A stretch of 13,505 bases of DNA from an uncultured Oscillospiraceae bacterium (lineage in GTDB: Bacteria > Bacillota > Clostridia > Oscillospirales > Oscillospiraceae), in the NCBI GenBank assembly GCA_905234005.1, contig CAJOFW010000008.1, positions 12,703 to 26,207 on the forward strand. The letters are read 5' to 3'. The stretch's first letter is position 1. The number at the start of each line of letters is the position of its first letter. The notes beneath the pieces are model-generated. The model ran no database searches, was not told the DNA's origin, and saw only the letters and a program-made list of their open reading frames with translations. Shown here in pieces: positions 6,941 through 13,505 of this stretch. Made by a program: the position numbers and the translations under genes.

Positions 6941-8140
6941 GTGAAGGTTCATCGGAAAATCTGGCAGGGGATGCTGCTGATCGGCTTTATCGCCTGCGTG
7001 GTGTATGTCACGGTGCTGTCCCGGGCAGACTCGCTGACAAGGAGCGTCATCCTGTCGCCGTTTGCCTCCTGGCGGGCGTGGCTGTCGGGCGACAGAACGG
7101 CCGGAACGGGGGTTATGGAGAACATCGGGCTTTTCATCCCGCTCGGGTATCTGATCGCGTTGTTTTTCTCAGCGGACGGGAACGCGAAGCGGACAAGACC
7201 CGCTCTCACGATCCTGTCGGGCTTTCTGCTCTCGCTGGGCGTGGAGGCGCTGCAATATCTCCTCGGCCGGGGCTGGTTCGAGCTGGACGATCTCTTCAAC
7301 AACACGCTGGGAACAGTGCTCGGTCTGCTGCTGTATCGTCTCGCGGCGGCCGTCCTTTTGAGACGGGAGAACGGCGCGGGCCGGGTGATCGTCGTCGGCG
7401 TCCTTCCCGTGCTGATGCTGGTCGCCGGCCTTCTCGGCTGCCGGCAGATGAGCCGGATGGTGGTCATGACCAATCTGCGGAAGACAGACGACTTCTGGTT
7501 CTCGGTGGAGCAGACGGACGGTGACAGCTTCAGCGGACGCTGCTTCCTTTACGACGGCGCGGAGACCGACTATCAGATCCTGCTGACGCACGGACATGAG
7601 GTTCTGAAGGCTGAGGTCACCCGGGACGGCGACAGCTATACCGCCACAGCGGCGCGGTCGCCGGGCGTGCAGTACGAGCTGCGGGTTCGGTTCAGCGGGT
7701 ACGCGACGCTGTCCGCCGGCGTGTATCTGACCGACGCGGAGGTGCAGTATGTGGAGGGCGGGACGCCGCCGATCCCGGTTCCCGCCTCGGCGGATGAGCA
7801 GCCGCTGCCGGAGGACGCCGTGCTGAAGGCGTTCTCGGCGGAATACGACTGCTATGTGCTGCAGTCCGGCGGCGAGCTGATATTCCTGATCGGCGACGGC
7901 ATCGCGGCGGACGCCGAGATCATCTGTCACATCCACACGAACGAGCCGGAGCTGCTGCCGGAGCAGCGGATATCCTACGGCTTTGACAACCTGGGCTTCT
8001 TCCCCGAAAACGCCGATCGGACGCTCGGCTCCTACCGTCTGTTTACCCGGCTTGTCCCCGTGGATTACCCGGTCACCTCGATCATCGTCGGCCTGAATCC
8101 CGACGGCGAGGTGGTCTGGCGCTCATCCTTCCGCCCGTGA
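6941..8140 (+). CDS. VanZ-like membrane protein with unrecognised C-terminal domain
   Basis: A 399-residue protein. Residues 9 to about 168 contain five predicted membrane helices and the VanZ-family motifs: ENIGLFIPLGYL (60-71), GVEALQYLLGRG (100-111), then ELDDLFNNTLGTVLG (114-128). VanZ-like domains are common in Gram-positive envelope proteins; in vanZ itself the effect is low-level teicoplanin resistance by an unknown mechanism. Residues about 170-399 form a beta-rich, probably extracellular region that I do not recognise. The start is GTG 6941, eight bases after GGGAGG (6927-6932). I see no clear promoter in the 130 bases upstream, so readthrough from the kinase gene is possible. Its 3' end overlaps the convergent polysaccharide gene by 18 bp. 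Confidence 0.8.
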   Translation: MKVHRKIWQGMLLIGFIACVVYVTVLSRADSLTRSVILSPFASWRAWLSGDRTAGTGVMENIGLFIPLGYLIALFFSADGNAKRTRPALTILSGFLLSLGVEALQYLLGRGWFELDDLFNNTLGTVLGLLLYRLAAAVLLRRENGAGRVIVVGVLPVLMLVAGLLGCRQMSRMVVMTNLRKTDDFWFSVEQTDGDSFSGRCFLYDGAETDYQILLTHGHEVLKAEVTRDGDSYTATAARSPGVQYELRVRFSGYATLSAGVYLTDAEVQYVEGGTPPIPVPASADEQPLPEDAVLKAFSAEYDCYVLQSGGELIFLIGDGIAADAEIICHIHTNEPELLPEQRISYGFDNLGFFPENADRTLGSYRLFTRLVPVDYPVTSIIVGLNPDGEVVWRSSFRP

Positions 8141-9688
8141 GCGGCGGCCTTTGCCCCGCTCCCGCTTCTTTTTCTTTTTCTGCGCTCTTTTCTTCTGGAA
8201 GCGCTTCCAGAGCCGCCTGAGGAACCTGCGCTCCGCGCTGCTCTGCTGCCCGTTGCGGTGCGTGTTCAGCCGGCTCTTCACGCGGTTGACAATGCTGCCG
8301 ATTACGCGCATATCCACGCTGTCGAGCCGCTTGAGCGCATCCTTCAGCACAGCCTGCGTCGCCCCGTCGTACTGGATAACGAACAGGGACAGCTCCGTCA
8401 GCTCGTTGAGCACCATGGTATCCGCGATCTGGCCGACCGGCGGGGTGTCCACCAGGATCATGTCGTAGTCGTCCCGCAGCCGCCGGATGAGATCAAGCGT
8501 GATGTGGTTGAGCGGTATCGGCTCCCGCTCCAGCAGGGCGGGCAGGAGATCCAGCGTGCCGTTGACGGCCGCGACGGCGTCCCGGGGGTGGGTTTCGCCC
8601 CGATACAGCGCGTTGATCGAACGCTCGGGTTCGACCTCCTCGAAAAACAACCCCGTCAGCATGGGATTTTGAAAGTCAAAATCCGCAGCCAGAACACGGA
8701 CGCCGATCTGGGACAGCGCCGCCGCGAGACACGCGGTGATAACGGTGCGCCCCTCCCCGCGTTCCGCGGAGGTGATCGCCACAATGGGGTGCTCCAGACC
8801 GCTGAGGCGGCGCTTCAGAGCGTACGCCGCAGCCAGATAGCTGTCGGCAAGGCCCGTTCGTTCGGCGGTGTTGTTGTCCTTGCTGAGCAGCTCCGTCTGG
8901 ATCGGGGTCTCGTCGTCGTTCTCACCGATGGTACCCAGCAGCGGGACGCGAAGCCGCCGCTCCACGTCCGTCAGCGTCAGCAGCGTGGGCTTGAGCAGAA
9001 GCTCCAGTATCGCGACTGCCGCGCCCATAACCACGCCGAGCATAATACCGAGGACGAGATTGCGCGTCAGATTCAGGTTGCCGCCGATGACAAAGCGGGC
9101 GGTGGGCTTGTTGATAACCGTCACGTTGCCCAGCATCAGGGTGTCGATCAGAAATTCGGGCGCGAGGGCATTCATGGCCTCGAGGATGCGGACGCCCTCC
9201 GCGCCGTTGCCCCAGTAGAGATTGATCAGAATGATCTGCGTCTCCTTGTACTGCTCAAAGCTGATGCTGTTCGAGATATCCCGTGCGGCGACGCCGATCA
9301 GGTTGACGTCCTCGATGATCCTGTCCAGCATACTGTCGCTCATGAGAATGAACACCGCGGCGTCCACCATGTCCTCGGCCAGATAGAAATCTGTGGAATC
9401 CGGATCCCGCGAGTCCTTGGAGAACATACCGTTCTGGCTCTGCGAGGTGAGGGCGATGGAGGTTCTGATGGCGTACTGCTGGATCGTCTGCGACTTTACA
9501 TAGGACAGCACCGAGAGCGCCAGACCGAAGACCACGCCGATAACGGCGCCTGTCACGATCCACATCCTGCGCTTTAACAGAACGTGGAGAATTTCCCGTA
9601 CGCGTATCTCCTGGCCGGGCGACCTGTTCCCCTGGGCGGCGGGGATGACAACGGCTGTTTGCTGCTGCTGCTGTGTGTCGTTTGTCAT
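8123..9688 (-). CDS. Wzz chain-length regulator fused to degenerate BY-kinase domain
   Basis: A 521-residue, single-chain version of the CapA/CapB (CpsC/CpsD) pair that sets the length of capsule or exopolysaccharide chains. The Wzz part has membrane helices at about 43-63 and 210-232 with an extracellular segment of about 145 residues between them. The kinase part (about 285-475) shows SAERGEGRT (307-315), DFD (336-338) as Walker A', and ILVDTPP (411-417) as Walker B. The Walker A lysine is Arg314 (codon CGC). The last tyrosine is Tyr440, and the tail (487-519) is Lys/Arg-rich, so the usual tyrosine autophosphorylation cluster is missing. A Gln run (6-10) follows the start. ATG 9688 overlaps the upstream stop (ATGA, 9685-9688) and has GGAG about six bases before it. 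Family is sure; active kinase function is doubtful. Confidence 0.88.
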   Translation of the reverse strand: MTNDTQQQQQTAVVIPAAQGNRSPGQEIRVREILHVLLKRRMWIVTGAVIGVVFGLALSVLSYVKSQTIQQYAIRTSIALTSQSQNGMFSKDSRDPDSTDFYLAEDMVDAAVFILMSDSMLDRIIEDVNLIGVAARDISNSISFEQYKETQIILINLYWGNGAEGVRILEAMNALAPEFLIDTLMLGNVTVINKPTARFVIGGNLNLTRNLVLGIMLGVVMGAAVAILELLLKPTLLTLTDVERRLRVPLLGTIGENDDETPIQTELLSKDNNTAERTGLADSYLAAAYALKRRLSGLEHPIVAITSAERGEGRTVITACLAAALSQIGVRVLAADFDFQNPMLTGLFFEEVEPERSINALYRGETHPRDAVAAVNGTLDLLPALLEREPIPLNHITLDLIRRLRDDYDMILVDTPPVGQIADTMVLNELTELSLFVIQYDGATQAVLKDALKRLDSVDMRVIGSIVNRVKSRLNTHRNGQQSSAERRFLRRLWKRFQKKRAQKKKKKRERGKGRRSRAEG

Positions 9689-11307
9689 GACCTTGCTCCT
9701 CTCCGTGAGCGTTTTCTGCGCCGGCTGACAAAGATGAGGAGCGTCAGCGCGCCAAGCAGAGCGACGCTGCCTCCCGCCACGATGGCCGTGTCCGTCAGCG
9801 TCCAGTGCTTGTAGGTAAACTGCTGGACGTTTATCTCGTCGGAGACGTATAGCTCAATGGGATTGTCTACAGCCCCGCCGATGATCAGGCGGTAGGTGCC
9901 CGGCGCAAGGCCCGTGATGATCGCGTCCTGACCGCTTGTCGTCCACTGCTCGACCGTTGCGCCCTCCGCGTCCTGCAGGAGCATGCGCACGTCGGACACG
10001 CGGGTTTCCAGCAGTGTCCCGGTCACCGAGAAGGACACGCGTGTGATCCGGTTCTTGATGCTCATCGTCTGACGGATCGAACCCTGGATCAGGCCGGTAC
10101 CGTCGACCGTGAAGCTGTGCTCCGCCGTGTCCATCTGGTAGTCTGAGGACGGGCCAGTCTGCTGAACCGTGTAGGTGGTGCTTTTCTGCAGGTTTGTCAG
10201 AATGATCTGCCCTGTGGAGTCCGTCACGAGCGTCTCGCTCGGCCGTGTGCCGCCGGACACGGTAAACTCCGCGTCCGGGAGCGTGATATTGTCATAGAGG
10301 GCGTCCCGCAGCGTCAATACCAGGGTCGTCTTTTCGGCCTGGATAATCTCAGGGGTGGGGTTTTCATCCAGCACCTCGGTCGAAATATCCCCGCTGATGA
10401 TCCCGTAGAAATCAGGCACGCGCACCTGGCGCAGGAAGTACCTTCCGAAATACAGGCCGATGCTCTCTCCGTAGCCGTTCGCGTCCAGCTCGATGGTGTC
10501 GACCAGATCGCCGGCATGGTAGCGGATCGTTCCGTCCAGCGTCACGATGCTCTCGGCGGCGAACACATGAAAGGAGCCGCCGGCGACGGGGTTGCCCGTG
10601 CTTTTGTCCACGAGCTGGATTCTGATCGCGCTGCGCAGAGGGGACATCTCGATGGTGACGTAAAAGGGCGACTCCCAGTCATAGTAGGCCGAGAGGGAAA
10701 ACGGCGTGTCGTCCGCAGGAGCGTAGCCCTCCACCACGGTCAGCGCACGGAAGATATAGTCCCCCTCGTATATTTTCTCCGGCAGATAAAACTGCCCGGA
10801 CTCGGTCGTCTCAAAACGCGTGTGCTCGACGCGGACGGGATAGTAGTCGTTCAGCCGCTGCAGGTGCATCGCGCTGTCGTACAGCTCGAACTCTATCCCC
10901 TCGCGGGCAAGGGGAAGCTTTGTCTCCGCGTCCACGACCTCGACAAACACGGCGGATTTTTCGCCCTCATCGCCGTAGCCGACGCCCTCGGGACGTGTTT
11001 CCTCCTCGTGCTGTTCCTCCTCGCCCTCGCCGCCGCCGCCGGCTTCGGTGATGACCGACTCCTCATCGTCGTCGCCGGGATGGGGGTCGTCATATCGGTG
11101 GATATCCGTCGGCGTCGGGGACGGCTCGGCGTAATCAGCCGCGTTGTTGCCGTAGGCGTCGTCCACGTGCTCGTTGTACTCCACGGTACGGCTGAAATAC
11201 AGGATAAAGAGCATAACGATCAGCAGGATGCACAGAAACAGAGCAACCATGCCGTCCGCCAGCGTGTCCCAGTAGTCTACCGTTTCGTCGTATCGATTCT
11301 TTTTCAT
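9685..11307 (-). CDS. MotB/ZorB-like channel subunit with Cna_B-like extracellular modules
   Basis: A 540-residue protein. The N-terminus, YWDTLADGMVALFL (12-25) followed by a strongly hydrophobic helix to about 38, matches the MotB/ZorB/ExbD pattern (F-A-D-x-M in MotB), and Asp18 sits where these proteins carry the ion-binding aspartate. An acidic, Gly/Pro-rich linker (about 45-117) follows. Then come about four beta-sandwich modules of Cna_B/SpaA/prealbumin style (about 118-220, 224-318, 326-402 and 420-498), recognisable from repeats such as VDAETKLPLA, VDKSTGNPVAG, TDSTGQIILTNL and GLAPGTYRL. A second helix (about 506-527) and a basic tail RRRKRSRR end the protein. There is no OmpA-like peptidoglycan-binding domain and no LPXTG. 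It is coupled on both sides by ATGA overlaps. The stator B role is inferred from Asp18, topology and its partner upstream. Confidence 0.72.
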   Translation of the reverse strand: MKKNRYDETVDYWDTLADGMVALFLCILLIVMLFILYFSRTVEYNEHVDDAYGNNAADYAEPSPTPTDIHRYDDPHPGDDDEESVITEAGGGGEGEEEQHEEETRPEGVGYGDEGEKSAVFVEVVDAETKLPLAREGIEFELYDSAMHLQRLNDYYPVRVEHTRFETTESGQFYLPEKIYEGDYIFRALTVVEGYAPADDTPFSLSAYYDWESPFYVTIEMSPLRSAIRIQLVDKSTGNPVAGGSFHVFAAESIVTLDGTIRYHAGDLVDTIELDANGYGESIGLYFGRYFLRQVRVPDFYGIISGDISTEVLDENPTPEIIQAEKTTLVLTLRDALYDNITLPDAEFTVSGGTRPSETLVTDSTGQIILTNLQKSTTYTVQQTGPSSDYQMDTAEHSFTVDGTGLIQGSIRQTMSIKNRITRVSFSVTGTLLETRVSDVRMLLQDAEGATVEQWTTSGQDAIITGLAPGTYRLIIGGAVDNPIELYVSDEINVQQFTYKHWTLTDTAIVAGGSVALLGALTLLIFVSRRRKRSRRGARS

Positions 11308-12875
11308 TGACCTGTGCGATTACGGTACCCCGTAAGCTCCTCGTATTCCTCCACGGGGAGGGGGTGATGGAAGTAGAAGCCCTGGCCGGTGCTGCAGCCC
11401 AGGGTCTCCAGCGTCGTAAGCTGCGCCGCGCTCTCGATGCCGCACACGGTGATCTCGATGCCGAGCATCTTGGCCTTGGCAAAGCACTCCTCCAGCAGCG
11501 ACTCGTTCCCCGGCCCGGAGAGATAGCGCAGATCGAGCTTCATGCAGTCCGCCTCGATCCGGCGGACGTTCCGGAAGGCGACGAAATCGCCCCGAAAGCC
11601 GTCCAGCGTCACCTTCAGCCCCATGCCGCGCAGCTTCGCGAGCACCTCGGCGGCGACGTCGCTCACCTCGGTGTAGGCGTTGACGCCGATGTCCAGCTCC
11701 AAAATCCTCGGCGGGAGCTGATACCGCTCTATCAGTCCGGCGAAGACCGCCGGCAGATCCATCGCGAGCATATCCGCCTTGGACACGTTCAGCGTGACGG
11801 GCAGAGGCCGGATGTCATGGTCGATCCAGTCCCGGAGCATTTTGCAGGCCAGCTCCCAGATGTACCGATCCAGCTTTGTGATGTAAGCGTTTTTCTCAAG
11901 CACCGGGAGAAAGGAGCCCGGCGTCAGCACGCCGAGCGAATCATGCCGCCAGCGCACAAGAGCCTCCGCCCCGACGATCCGCCGCGTACGCAGCGTCACG
12001 ATGGGCTGCAGGTAGATGATGAACTGCTCCTCCCGCATCGCCTGTACGATCTGCGGCATCAGCAGCTTTTCGTTGCCCTCGCTGAAATACGAGCCGCGGC
12101 TGCCGCGCACGGGGGAGTATCCGAGGTTCTGGGGGAGACGATCCAGCCGGCGAACCACCTCGCGAAAGCCGCCGCGAAGCTCGTGCCGCATCTGCACATC
12201 CGTGGGTGCGATGATCTGCTTGTGGTAGCTGTCAATGAACATACCGTGCAGTCTCATCAGGTTATTCCACAGGATTCGGTACAGGATGTTGAAAAGGATC
12301 GAGAGGATAACGCCCGAGATGGAGGTGTAGAACGCGGTCTGGATGCCGGTGATCAGCACCGCGATGCTGTCGATGGCCGCCTCGACCGAGCTGAAGGCAA
12401 GCGTTCCGATGCCCGTGAGCAGGCCGATGAATGTGCCCAGAATGCCAAGACCCGTCAGAATGCCGGGAATCTGCACCATCAGGCCCTGCCAGCTCCGGAC
12501 GGAGAGATAATCCTCGCTGAAGAATTCCGAGATGTCCCGCAGCACCTCGCCGGCGCTGCTCTGGCGCTGGATGACCTCCTTATACGCCTGAAACGTCCGA
12601 TCCAGCTCCTTCTGCCGGAACGGCTCCTTCTCACGCATGATCAGCAGGGAGGCGTCCGCGGTCTTCACCCCGGCCGCGTCACCGATCGTCTTCAGCGCCC
12701 GGCGGAACCCGGCGGAAAAGCGTATGACGGGAATGATGCCGAGAACAAAGCCCAGTGCCAGCACCGCCGACATGGCGCACAGGATCGCCAGGGAAAGCGT
12801 ATCCGGTACAAGTCTGACCAGCAGGAGTATGGCGGACGCCATGACCGCGCCGATCAATATGATCAAATACTTCAT
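11304..12875 (-). CDS. MotA/TolQ/ZorA-like channel subunit fused to degenerate EAL domain
   Basis: A 523-residue protein. Helices at about 4-23 and 28-52 precede a cytoplasmic segment (53-130). Helix 3, IPGILTGLGILGTFIGLLTG (136-155), is a strong MotA/TolQ/ExbB signature closest in style to ZorA, and helix 4 spans about 171-203. Residues about 280-515 form an EAL domain with the EAL motif (Glu304), Asn363, Asp425, Lys446 and Gln498. By alignment with the known PDE RocR, E265 is Asp395, E268 is Val398, D296 is Gly426 and E352 is Cys478. Hydrolysis of cyclic-di-GMP is therefore unlikely, while binding is possible, as in LapD or FimX. The start is ATG 12875; an in-frame TAG lies three codons upstream, and the ribosome binding site is poor. 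It is coupled by ATGA to the MotB-like gene. Confidence 0.82.
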   Translation of the reverse strand: MKYLIILIGAVMASAILLLVRLVPDTLSLAILCAMSAVLALGFVLGIIPVIRFSAGFRRALKTIGDAAGVKTADASLLIMREKEPFRQKELDRTFQAYKEVIQRQSSAGEVLRDISEFFSEDYLSVRSWQGLMVQIPGILTGLGILGTFIGLLTGIGTLAFSSVEAAIDSIAVLITGIQTAFYTSISGVILSILFNILYRILWNNLMRLHGMFIDSYHKQIIAPTDVQMRHELRGGFREVVRRLDRLPQNLGYSPVRGSRGSYFSEGNEKLLMPQIVQAMREEQFIIYLQPIVTLRTRRIVGAEALVRWRHDSLGVLTPGSFLPVLEKNAYITKLDRYIWELACKMLRDWIDHDIRPLPVTLNVSKADMLAMDLPAVFAGLIERYQLPPRILELDIGVNAYTEVSDVAAEVLAKLRGMGLKVTLDGFRGDFVAFRNVRRIEADCMKLDLRYLSGPGNESLLEECFAKAKMLGIEITVCGIESAAQLTTLETLGCSTGQGFYFHHPLPVEEYEELTGYRNRTGQ

Positions 12876-12900
12876 AGTTTGCTATTCGCTCAGGTTATCT

Positions 12901-12925
12901 GCCCCGGCTGTTCGCCGGACGGGGC
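12901..12925. other. Hairpin in the leader of the channel-subunit operon
   Basis: GCCCCG (12901-12906) pairs with CGGGGC (12920-12925), with more G/C pairing inside. CTTTTA follows only on the plus strand, so it cannot terminate the operon. On the minus strand it would sit in the leader about 25 bases before the ATG at 12875, where it could affect ribosome access. It may also end antisense transcripts. Confidence 0.4.
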
Positions 12926-12945
12926 TTTTACCGTGGCTTGCCGCT

Positions 12946-12984
12946 GAAAAAGGTCTCTGCCGGACGAACCGCGGGGCAGAGGCC
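12946..12984 (-). terminator. Rho-independent terminator after the glycosyltransferase gene
   Basis: Read on the minus strand, GGCCTCTGCC (12984-12975) pairs with GGCAGAGACC (12961-12952) with one mismatch, followed by TTTTTC (12951-12946). It lies 5 bases after the glycosyltransferase stop. I see no convincing promoter between it and ATG 12875, so it may also act as an attenuator for the downstream operon. Confidence 0.8.
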
Positions 12985-12989
12985 GGTTT

Positions 12990-13505
12990 TTATTCATATA
13001 GACGGAGGTACCGCTCAAACTGCGCGTCCCGTTCGAGACGGGAGGCTCTGGCGGTGCACGCCTCCGGGGTGTACGGCGCGGTCTCGCAGACGCGCACCAC
13101 CTCCCGCAGCAGACCCTCGTTGTCATCCACGGGAACCACTGAGCCGCAGCTTTCGTCAAGACATTCGGGGCACCCTCCGGTTCGGAAGGAAACGACCGGC
13201 GTGCCGCAGGCAAGGGCCTCCAGATTGACCATTCCCAGGACCTCCTGCCTCGTTGGATTTACGAAAACATCCGCGGCGGAGTAGATCTCGGCAAGCTCTT
13301 TCTGATCGTGCGTCCGGTGGATCGACAGGATCCCGTCGGGCAGGCGGGCGTCCAGTGCCTCGTCGGTTCCTACAAGGACGACCCGATAGCTCTCGCCCAG
13401 ATTTGCGGCGAGATATTCAAAGACGTCCAGCCCCTTTTGCTCGCTCCAGCCGAAGGAGACGCCCAGAACCATGTATTTCGGCCCGTCCGGGGACGCCTCC
13501 GCGCC
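12990..13505 (-). CDS. GT4-family glycosyltransferase, C-terminal part (runs off right edge)
   Basis: The last 171 codons of a GT-B-fold glycosyltransferase; the reading frame stays open to base 13505, so the ATG at 13472 is internal. Visible features are LGVSFGWSEQKGLD (the start of the nucleotide-sugar-binding Rossmann half), VVLVG, IYSAADVFVNPT, and the donor-binding EVLGMVNLEALACGTPVV with its E-x7-E pair, then SFRTGGCPE. This pattern fits glycosyltransferases of colanic-acid or exopolysaccharide clusters. The donor and acceptor cannot be read from this half. The gene is followed at once by a terminator and then by the coupled channel/Wzz operon on the same strand, which suggests a larger surface-polysaccharide locus to the right. 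Confidence 0.9.
   Translation of the reverse strand, partial: GAEASPDGPKYMVLGVSFGWSEQKGLDVFEYLAANLGESYRVVLVGTDEALDARLPDGILSIHRTHDQKELAEIYSAADVFVNPTRQEVLGMVNLEALACGTPVVSFRTGGCPECLDESCGSVVPVDDNEGLLREVVRVCETAPYTPEACTARASRLERDAQFERYLRLYE

Noticed and set aside
9658..9675. CTG/CAG triplet run near the start of the Wzz-kinase gene
   Set aside because: Five repeated Gln codons are too short to call a contingency repeat, and nothing suggests phase variation.
9685..9800. Sortase-anchored surface protein
   Set aside because: The C-terminus has a helix and basic tail, as sortase substrates do, but no LPXTG-like motif precedes the helix, and the N-terminus is a stator-type helix rather than a signal peptide.
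9685..12875. Zorya anti-phage system
   Set aside because: The channel helices resemble ZorA/ZorB, but no ZorC, ZorD or ZorE is present. The A subunit carries an EAL domain rather than the long ZorA tail, and the B subunit lacks the peptidoglycan-binding domain. The neighbours are polysaccharide genes.
9685..12875. Flagellar MotAB stator
   Set aside because: There are no flagellar genes, no OmpA-like domain, and the EAL/Cna_B fusions are foreign to flagellar stators.
8258..12947. Long plus-strand open frames opposite the minus-strand operon (for example 8258-9577 and 11307-12947)
   Set aside because: They are antisense shadows of GC-rich genes. Their translations are His/Arg/Gln/Asp-rich with no family motifs, whereas the minus-strand frames show clear domains.

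Overview
The window looks like a chromosomal piece of a GC-rich, Gram-positive Clostridia-type bacterium (Oscillospirales or Christensenellales would fit; this is inference). The signs are strong AGGAGG-type ribosome binding sites, sigma-A promoters with exact 17-bp spacers, a DUF3793 gene behind DtxR-type iron boxes, Cna_B/SpaA-like surface domains, a VanZ-like protein, and a CpsD/CapB-type tyrosine-kinase domain. No phage, transposase, CRISPR, tRNA or rRNA is visible.

Left part (1-3215). A DUF3793 gene runs off the left edge on the minus strand. It has a near-consensus promoter and two TTAG-N6-CTAA palindromes. After a gene-free stretch of about 540 bp with its own plus-strand promoter comes a translationally coupled pair. 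The first gene is a UDP-N-acetylglucosamine 2-epimerase of the CapG/FnlC type and the second is a CapF/FnlB/WbjC reductase with its C-terminal cupin. Together they are the last two enzymes of UDP-N-acetyl-L-fucosamine synthesis. The first enzyme, a CapE/FnlA dehydratase, is not in the window.

Middle part (3216-8140, plus strand). One gene of about 1,100 codons encodes a complete 12-helix APC-type amino acid permease fused to a hybrid histidine kinase with two receiver domains. This is a likely transporter-sensor. Its promoter carries a palindrome over the -10 region. After it come two hairpins, one of them a 13-bp perfect inverted repeat, and then a VanZ-like membrane protein with an unrecognised C-terminal domain of about 230 residues.

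Right part (8123-13505, minus strand). This is the most interesting region. Three genes joined by two ATGA overlaps encode, in order of transcription: (1) a MotA/TolQ/ZorA-type proton-channel subunit fused to an EAL domain that has lost catalytic residues; (2) a MotB/ZorB-type subunit that keeps the channel aspartate (Asp18) but carries Cna_B-like extracellular modules and a second membrane helix in place of an OmpA-like peptidoglycan-binding domain; and (3) a Wzz chain-length regulator fused to a BY-kinase domain whose Walker A lysine is arginine and which has no tyrosine cluster. Upstream, behind a terminator, lies the end of a GT4 glycosyltransferase. My inference is a cyclic-di-GMP-responsive, ion-driven envelope motor tied to surface polysaccharide assembly or export. 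I do not recognise this combination as a described system.
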